10,577 bases of DNA, from NCBI GenBank assembly GCA_020348625.1, contig CP070752.1:830534-841110 (forward strand), given 5' to 3'. Made by a program: the position numbers and the translations under genes. The notes under the pieces are model-generated. The model saw only the letters and a program-made list of their open reading frames with translations. It did no database searches and was not told the DNA's origin. Numbering within the stretch: position 1 is the stretch's first letter; each line of letters starts with the position of its first letter. The stretch is from Deltaproteobacteria bacterium. Its GTDB lineage: Bacteria; Desulfobacterota; DSM-4660; Desulfatiglandales; B25-G16. Below are positions 6,742-10,577 of this stretch, one piece after another.

Positions 6742-6954
6742 ATGGTGCCCTACGCTTGTCTCTTGAACCTGGGAAAGAGAAATGGTATGTGAACATGTTC
6801 GTTCCACATTGCAGGTGCCACCCCGATGGCATTGCGGCTGCAGGAAGGAAGGCGTCTTTTCATACGGTGTTTGATGCCCGATTGTAAGTGTTTTCGCGCT
6901 AGCCTGTTCATGTGGCAGAGCAGATTTGTTATGTATACGCGGAGGATATAAGTA
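6742..6954 (+). other. Non-coding gap before trpS with palindrome and hairpin
   Basis: The gap has no credible reading frame. It contains a perfect 10-nt palindrome GAACATGTTC (6791-6800). A hairpin follows at 6810-6842: TGCAG+GTGCCA pair with TGGCAT and CTGCA around a CCCCGA loop, with a 5-nt bulge TGCGG. No T-run follows, so it is not a standard terminator, and no T-box specifier or AGGGTGG-type antiterminator sequence is seen. The only sigma70-like match, TTGAAC-17-TATGTG just left of the palindrome, is poor. The palindrome could be an operator for a trpS-scpA-scpB-rluB transcript, but that is speculation. Confidence 0.4.
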
Positions 6955-7938
6955 ATGCAGAAAAAGAGAATCGTAAGCGGCATGAGACCGACTGGCAAAC
7001 TCCATCTCGGGCATGTACACGGGGCTTTAAATAATTGGCGCTCGCTTCAGGACGATTACGAGTGCTTCTATTTTATTGCAGACTGGCACGCCTTAACCAG
7101 TGAGTACGAACATACCGAGATCATTAGGGAAACCACGAGGGATATCATTATAGACTGGATTTCCGTTGGGCTCGACCCCAAGAAATCGGTTTTCTTTGTT
7201 CAGTCAAGCATAAAAGAGCATGCCGAGCTGCACCTTATTTTCTCCATGGTCACGCCGTTGTCATGGCTCGAGAGAAATCCAACCTATAAAGAGCAGCTCA
7301 AGGAGATGGCTCAGAAGAACCTCTATACCTATGGATTTCTCGGTTATCCGGTTTTACAGGCAGCGGATATCCTCATGTATAAGGCGAACGGTGTTCCCGT
7401 CGGTGAGGATCAGAGTCCCCATGTCGAGTTGACGAGGGAGATAGCGCGCCGCTTCAATCACTTCTATGGAGAGGTCTTCCCCCTGCCGGACGTGCTCTTA
7501 ACCCCGGAGGCAAAGATACTCGGTATAGACAGAAGGAAGATGAGCAAGGGCTACGATAATGCCCTATTCATCTCCGACCCGAAGGAGGTAATCGAAAAAA
7601 GGGTAAGTGAAATGATCACCGACCCCCAGCGGGCCAGGAGATCAGATCCGGGCAGACCCGACTACTGTAACGTGTTTACCTTTCACGAATTGTACACCGC
7701 CAAGGAAAAGGTTCAGGAGATCGATACGGCCTGTCGGAAAGCCACCATCGGTTGCGTGGAATGCAAACAGATAATGGCCGCAAGCCTTAACGCTGCGCTT
7801 GAGCCGATAAGGCAAAAAAGGAGAGAGCTTGAGGCCAATCCCGAGACCATTGATGCCATTATGGAAGCAGGGAATCGAAAGGCACGGAAGATTGCCCGAG
7901 GAACCTTGGAAGAGGTGAGAGAGGTAGTGAAGATCTAA
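6955..7938 (+). CDS. trpS: Tryptophanyl-tRNA synthetase with predicted [4Fe-4S] cluster motif
   Basis: The class I synthetase charges tRNA-Trp with tryptophan using ATP, in the cytosol. Its 327 residues match the usual bacterial length. The Rossmann core begins VSGMRPTGKLHLGH, with the HIGH-type motif H17-L-G-H20; the second signature is K195-M-S-K-G199. D137 in the LQAADIL stretch is in the place that contacts the tryptophan indole in this family. GGAGG lies 9 nt before the ATG. A Cys set, C238-x21-C260-x6-C267-x2-C270, falls in the C-terminal anticodon-binding half. It matches, with one residue less in the first spacing, the C-x22-C-x6-C-x2-C that holds a [4Fe-4S] cluster in Thermotoga maritima TrpRS, so the protein probably binds such a cluster. 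The gene is followed after 2 bp by scpA and likely leads a four-gene unit. Confidence 0.97.
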   Translation: MQKKRIVSGMRPTGKLHLGHVHGALNNWRSLQDDYECFYFIADWHALTSEYEHTEIIRETTRDIIIDWISVGLDPKKSVFFVQSSIKEHAELHLIFSMVTPLSWLERNPTYKEQLKEMAQKNLYTYGFLGYPVLQAADILMYKANGVPVGEDQSPHVELTREIARRFNHFYGEVFPLPDVLLTPEAKILGIDRRKMSKGYDNALFISDPKEVIEKRVSEMITDPQRARRSDPGRPDYCNVFTFHELYTAKEKVQEIDTACRKATIGCVECKQIMAASLNAALEPIRQKRRELEANPETIDAIMEAGNRKARKIARGTLEEVREVVKI

Positions 7939-7940
7939 CC

Positions 7941-8648
7941 ATGTCATTTGAGGCAAAACTCCAGATATTCGAGGGGCCCCTCGATTTGCTGTTGCACCTC
8001 GTTCGCGCAAACGAGGTGGATATATCGGATATTCCGATCGCCATTATTACCGATCAGTATCTGGAGTATCTTGACCTCATGAGGGCTTTGGACATCAATG
8101 TGGCTGGGGATTTCCTGGTAATGGCATCCACCCTGATGCACATCAAATCCAAGATGCTCCTTCCGAGGGCTGCGGAAGACGGAGAAGAACTGGAAGATCC
8201 CAGGGATGAGATTGTCAGGCCGCTCATGGCATATGTGCAGCTCAAAGAGGCTGCTGATGAACTCGTGGGTCGTGATATTCTGGACAGAGATGTGTTCACG
8301 CGTGGCATTGAAGAGGACGAGAGCGACGACGATGAAGATCTCAATGCAACCGATGTTAACCTCTACCAATTAATGGAGGCCTTCAAGCGGGTAATCAAGA
8401 GGAGATATCCCGATGTCGTTCTGAGCTTCACGGTAGAAACGTGGTCCGTCAAACAGAAGATGGCCGAGATCAGGGACAGGCTCAAAGGGAAGAAGCGTAT
8501 CCTATTCAGGGAGCTTTTCACCGAGGCCGCGTCTCTATCGGAGATGATCGCCACGTTCCTGGCCCTCTTGGAGCTCGTAAAGATCGGCTTTATGAATGTC
8601 CTTCAGGAGCACCCGGACAAGGATATTCTGCTTGAGGCCTTTGCATAA
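7941..8648 (+). CDS. scpA: Segregation and condensation protein A (kleisin ScpA)
   Basis: ScpA is the kleisin that bridges the heads of the SMC dimer and binds ScpB, forming the ring that compacts and segregates the chromosome. The 235-residue protein has the family opening FEGPLDLLLHLVR at residues 10-22, within the N-terminal SMC-neck-binding helices (to about 75). A variable middle with an acidic stretch (EEDESDDDEDL, 124-134) follows, then a C-terminal winged helix (about 185-235) containing ATFLALLELVKIG, which caps the other SMC head. Length is normal. The ATG lies 2 bp after the trpS stop with no strong Shine-Dalgarno close by, so translation probably depends on coupling to trpS. ScpB follows 101 bp later; no smc gene is in the window. 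Confidence 0.95.
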   Translation: MSFEAKLQIFEGPLDLLLHLVRANEVDISDIPIAIITDQYLEYLDLMRALDINVAGDFLVMASTLMHIKSKMLLPRAAEDGEELEDPRDEIVRPLMAYVQLKEAADELVGRDILDRDVFTRGIEEDESDDDEDLNATDVNLYQLMEAFKRVIKRRYPDVVLSFTVETWSVKQKMAEIRDRLKGKKRILFRELFTEAASLSEMIATFLALLELVKIGFMNVLQEHPDKDILLEAFA

Positions 8649-8749
8649 AAGAACACGGAGGAACCAGACCGTTTTTCAATCACGAACCTGCATAAGGAAC
8701 CTCTATAGAAAACGAGCAACGAAACTCACCAGCAAATGAGGCGACTGAC

Positions 8750-9289
8750 GTGGACAACTCTCTTAAACTCATTGTTGAATCAATTCTTTTTGCATCCAGC
8801 GAGCCCCTTACACCTCAGCAGATCAATTCGATTTTGCCGGAAAAGGACCTGAAGGAAATAAGAACCGTCCTTGCGGAGCTGCAAGGTGAATACGAGGCAA
8901 TGAATCGGAGCTTCACTATTAGAGAGGTGGCCAAGGGCTTTCAGTTCTGCACCTTACCCCGGTTTCGACCATACATCGCAAGCTTGCTGAGCTCGCGGCA
9001 ATTCAGATTGAGTAGGCCAGCGCTGGAGACTCTGGCCATCATTGCCTACCGGCAGCCAATCATTAGGCAGGAGATCGAGCAATTGCGGGGTGTGGACGTG
9101 GGCGGAATACTCAAGATGCTGCTCAAGAGGGAATTAATCCGGATTGTGGGGAGAAAACCCCTGCCGGGCAGGCCGATTATCTATGGTACCACGAGGAAGT
9201 TTCTCGAGGTGTTCGATCTCAAGGACTTGTCATCACTTCCGACCTTAAAGGAGATTGAAGAGCTCGGCGGTGAAGAAGAGGAGCGGTAA
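8750..9289 (+). CDS. scpB: Segregation and condensation protein B (ScpB)
   Basis: ScpB dimers bind the middle of ScpA and are the third subunit of the bacterial SMC condensin. The 179-residue protein has two winged-helix domains: the first at about 5-85 (LKLIVESILFASSEPL at the start), the second at about 88-160. The second holds the family signature LSRPALETLAIIAYRQP followed by IRQEIEQLRGVDV, then GRKPLPGRPIIYGTT. The short acidic tail ends EEEER. The start is GTG at 8750, with GAGG 8 nt upstream, and no better in-frame start exists before it. The 101 bp after scpA hold no gene or terminator, so both are likely on one transcript. The last 20 nt overlap rluB when its GTG start is used. Confidence 0.95.
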   Translation: MDNSLKLIVESILFASSEPLTPQQINSILPEKDLKEIRTVLAELQGEYEAMNRSFTIREVAKGFQFCTLPRFRPYIASLLSSRQFRLSRPALETLAIIAYRQPIIRQEIEQLRGVDVGGILKMLLKRELIRIVGRKPLPGRPIIYGTTRKFLEVFDLKDLSSLPTLKEIEELGGEEEER

Positions 9290-10016
9290 CAAGGCGGAAC
9301 GGCTGAACAAGATACTCGCCGCAGCAGGCATTGCCTCCAGAAGGCGCGCCGACGAACTGATATCACAGGGCCTGGTAACGGTGAACGGCCGAAAGGAGAC
9401 CAAGCTTGGCTCGCAAGCGATCTGGGGAATCGATGCTATTGCGGTGAACGGGCAACCGATACCCGCTCCGCCCAAAAAAACCTACTTGCTACTCAACAAA
9501 CCCTTCGGGTATGTGTGCACCCTCCACGATCCTGAGGGCAGGCCGACCGTCCGTGATCTGACCGAAAGGGTCAAAGAACGGATCTTCCCGGTAGGAAGGC
9601 TCGATTTCGACAGCCAGGGCCTTTTGATCCTTACGAATGACGGCCAGCTTTCCTACAGGCTCATGCACCCCAAATACCACATCCCCAGGACCTATAAGGC
9701 CATCATCGGTGGTTCGATAACCAATGCATCGATCGACCAACTGAAAAGGGGCATCCTGCTCGATGATGGGCCCACCGGTCCGGCCCGCGTTCGAGTAATC
9801 AAGAGGCAACACGAGAGGAGTGTCGTGCGGATTACCATCTTTGAGGGACGATCCAGGGAGATCCGGAGGATGTTCGAGGCCCTGGGTCACAAGACCCTAC
9901 AACTCATCAGAATCGGCTATGGTACCCTCCAACTGGGGGATCTCAAGGTGGGGCGATATCGCCACCTCAAGGATACAGAGGTAAAAGCTTTGCGCACCGC
10001 AGTTGGCCTTGACTAA
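9270..10016 (+). CDS. rluB: 23S rRNA pseudouridine synthase, RluB/RsuA family
   Basis: The enzyme isomerises a uridine of rRNA to pseudouridine; RluB acts on U2605 of 23S rRNA in E. coli. From the chosen start it has 248 residues. An N-terminal S4 RNA-binding domain (10-55, AERLNKILAAAGIASRRRADE) is followed by the catalytic domain. That domain has LNKPFGYVCT at 75-84 and G109-R-L-D112 in VGRLDFDSQGLLILTNDG, where D112 is the nucleophile, plus the late GRSREIRRM and L-I-R-I-G motifs (193-216). Two starts compete. GTG 9270 has GAAGAG 7 nt upstream. TTG 9255 has AAGGAG only 1 nt away, too close to work well, and would add five residues. Either start overlaps the end of scpB, implying coupled translation. 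The gene order scpA-scpB-rluB is common in many bacteria. RluB is preferred over RluE/RluF/RsuA from length and context. Confidence 0.93.
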   Translation: MKKRSGNKAERLNKILAAAGIASRRRADELISQGLVTVNGRKETKLGSQAIWGIDAIAVNGQPIPAPPKKTYLLLNKPFGYVCTLHDPEGRPTVRDLTERVKERIFPVGRLDFDSQGLLILTNDGQLSYRLMHPKYHIPRTYKAIIGGSITNASIDQLKRGILLDDGPTGPARVRVIKRQHERSVVRITIFEGRSREIRRMFEALGHKTLQLIRIGYGTLQLGDLKVGRYRHLKDTEVKALRTAVGLD

Positions 10017-10204
10017 CGACCACCTTCATGCAAGTCTAGCCAGTCTCACTGAGCTTCTTAGCTGTATACTTCCTGGTTCGGGCTATTTTTCACTACCATC
10101 ATCGCCCCTCTCACATCGCGCTCAGCGAAAAACAACGACGGACAACATACCAATATATATAAGCTGTGCACAAATGCAAAACTGGTTTCCGCGTATAGCG
10201 TAAG

Positions 10205-10241
10205 GGTGATAGGTCTGAGCCAGGGATTCTCAGATCTCACC
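10205..10241. other. Strong hairpin of unknown role downstream of rluB
   Basis: GGTG (10205-10208) plus AGGTCTGAG (10211-10219) pair with CTCAGATCT (10229-10237) plus CACC (10238-10241). This makes a 13-bp stem with one G-T wobble, a 2-nt bulge (AT) and a 9-nt loop CCAGGGATT. A second small stem CTCAC-CTA-GTGAG (10236-10248) overlaps its right edge, and the hexamer TCACCT recurs at 10237 and 10251. Neither side has a T-run, so it is not an ordinary intrinsic terminator. It may be a 3' end stabiliser of the rluB transcript, part of a small RNA, or a palindromic repeat unit. Confidence 0.5.
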
Positions 10242-10320
10242 TAGTGAGGGTCACCTCTGTAAAGATCCTTATTATCCAATTGAGACGTATACTGCTTAAT
10301 TTCAAAGACGACCATGGGAG

Positions 10321-10515
10321 TCAATGGAGGGCTTTAACCAGATTTGGCCAAAAATGACACAATTGCCAATAAATTCCATCGTTGAAGAGATATTCCTCCC
10401 TGCCCTTCACAGCAACATAGGCCCTCCCGTCATGGCTTATGCCAGTAACGGCATAAGTTTTAGCGCTTTCCCGTTGACATACAATGCCATTCCACCTATA
10501 CTTCCTTTTCAACAA
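10321..10515 (-). CDS. Doubtful 64-residue hypothetical protein
   Basis: A minus-strand frame of 64 codons has a fairly protein-like composition (KYRWNG near the start, then a YAVTGI-HDGRAYVAVKG segment that could form strands). I recognise no family. It can only start at TTG (10515 or 10512), because an in-frame stop lies a few codons upstream, and it has no good ribosome binding site. A strong rightward promoter lies inside it. It may be a fragment of an older gene or chance. Confidence 0.2.
   Translation of the reverse strand: MLKRKYRWNGIVCQRESAKTYAVTGISHDGRAYVAVKGREEYLFNDGIYWQLCHFWPNLVKALH
10474..10502 (+). promoter_or_regulatory. Near-consensus sigma70 promoter pointing out of the window
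   Basis: A perfect TTGACA (10474-10479), a 17-bp spacer and TATACT (10497-10502, five of six) form the best promoter in the window. Transcription would begin near 10509 and run right. The early transcript contains AAGGTGT (10516-10522) and ACACCTT (10550-10556), a perfect 7-bp inverted repeat with a 27-nt loop. No start codon with a good ribosome binding site follows before the end, so the product (a gene, tRNA or other RNA) lies beyond 10577. Confidence 0.6.
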
Positions 10516-10577
10516 AAGGTGTTCTTACCATTTCATACTACACAAAAAGACACCTTAAACTTATGGGTTTGTCTGCT

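Larger units (their letters stand above)
10017..10577. other. Right-end stretch without a convincing gene
   Basis: After rluB, about 560 bp lack a gene with recognisable motifs. The part 10017-10204 shows no structure I can name, only an AT-rich run near 10151-10160. The hairpin at 10205-10241 and the rightward promoter at 10474-10502 are described separately. A 64-codon minus-strand frame (10321-10515) is listed as doubtful. No intrinsic terminator for the upstream operon, no tRNA and no insertion sequence could be found. Confidence 0.5.

Noticed and set aside
6791..6800. GAACATGTTC as a LexA/SOS box
   Set aside because: The Gram-positive-type box needs four bases between GAAC and GTTC, and here there are two; the downstream genes are not damage-response genes.
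6782..6874. 30-codon frame before trpS as a tryptophan leader peptide
   Set aside because: It contains a single Trp codon, has no good ribosome binding site, and is not followed by a terminator with T-run.
6742..6954. T-box leader for trpS
   Set aside because: No AGGGTGG-type antiterminator sequence, specifier loop or terminator can be found.
10040..10100. tRNA gene suggested by GGTTCG at 10075-10080
   Set aside because: No acceptor stem, D-loop or anticodon arm can be paired around it on either strand.
10003..10203. 66-codon plus-strand frame after rluB
   Set aside because: It overlaps the end of rluB, has no ribosome binding site, and its low-complexity Ser/Leu/Pro sequence shows no family features.

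Overview
The window looks like a housekeeping stretch of a Desulfobacterota (former Deltaproteobacteria) chromosome. G+C is roughly half by eye. The lineage rests on gene order and protein style: a DHH-CBS-tRNA nucleotidyltransferase fusion, then trpS-scpA-scpB-rluB, plus a TPM protein paired with a small nucleotidyltransferase, and an intergenic repeat rich in TCGAAATCCGAA of a kind I recall from such genomes. No database search was possible, so the lineage is an inference.

Left part (1-3438, minus strand). A membrane-anchored TPM-domain protein is followed 19 bp later by a MNT-like nucleotidyltransferase whose second metal-binding Asp is Asn. Upstream of the TPM gene lies a repeat of about 187 bp with inverted arms. 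Next come a zinc-finger-less DnaJ co-chaperone with a good sigma70-type promoter, and a short QueF-type preQ1 synthase with its own promoter. For queF the promoter and ribosome binding site move the start to 3356, 25 codons inside the longest reading frame.

Middle (3530-6741, plus strand). A membrane-anchored or secreted staphylococcal-type nuclease overlaps by 31 nt a large fusion of DHH phosphoesterase, paired CBS domains and class II tRNA nucleotidyltransferase (A-adding or CCA-adding). The two are probably translationally coupled.

Right part (6955-10016, plus strand). After a 213-bp non-coding gap with a palindrome and a hairpin comes a tight run: trpS, scpA, scpB and rluB. They provide tRNA-Trp charging, the kleisin and winged-helix partners of the SMC chromosome-condensation complex, and a 23S rRNA pseudouridine synthase. 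The TrpRS carries a Cys pattern almost identical to that of the [4Fe-4S] TrpRS of Thermotoga maritima.

The last 560 bp contain no convincing gene. They hold a strong hairpin (10205-10241) and, near the edge, a near-consensus sigma70 promoter (TTGACA, 17 bp, TATACT) firing rightward out of the window. I see no phage, CRISPR, insertion sequence or obvious new defence system. The items most worth following are the Fe-S TrpRS, the divergent QueF, the repeat element, and the promoter with structured DNA at the right end.
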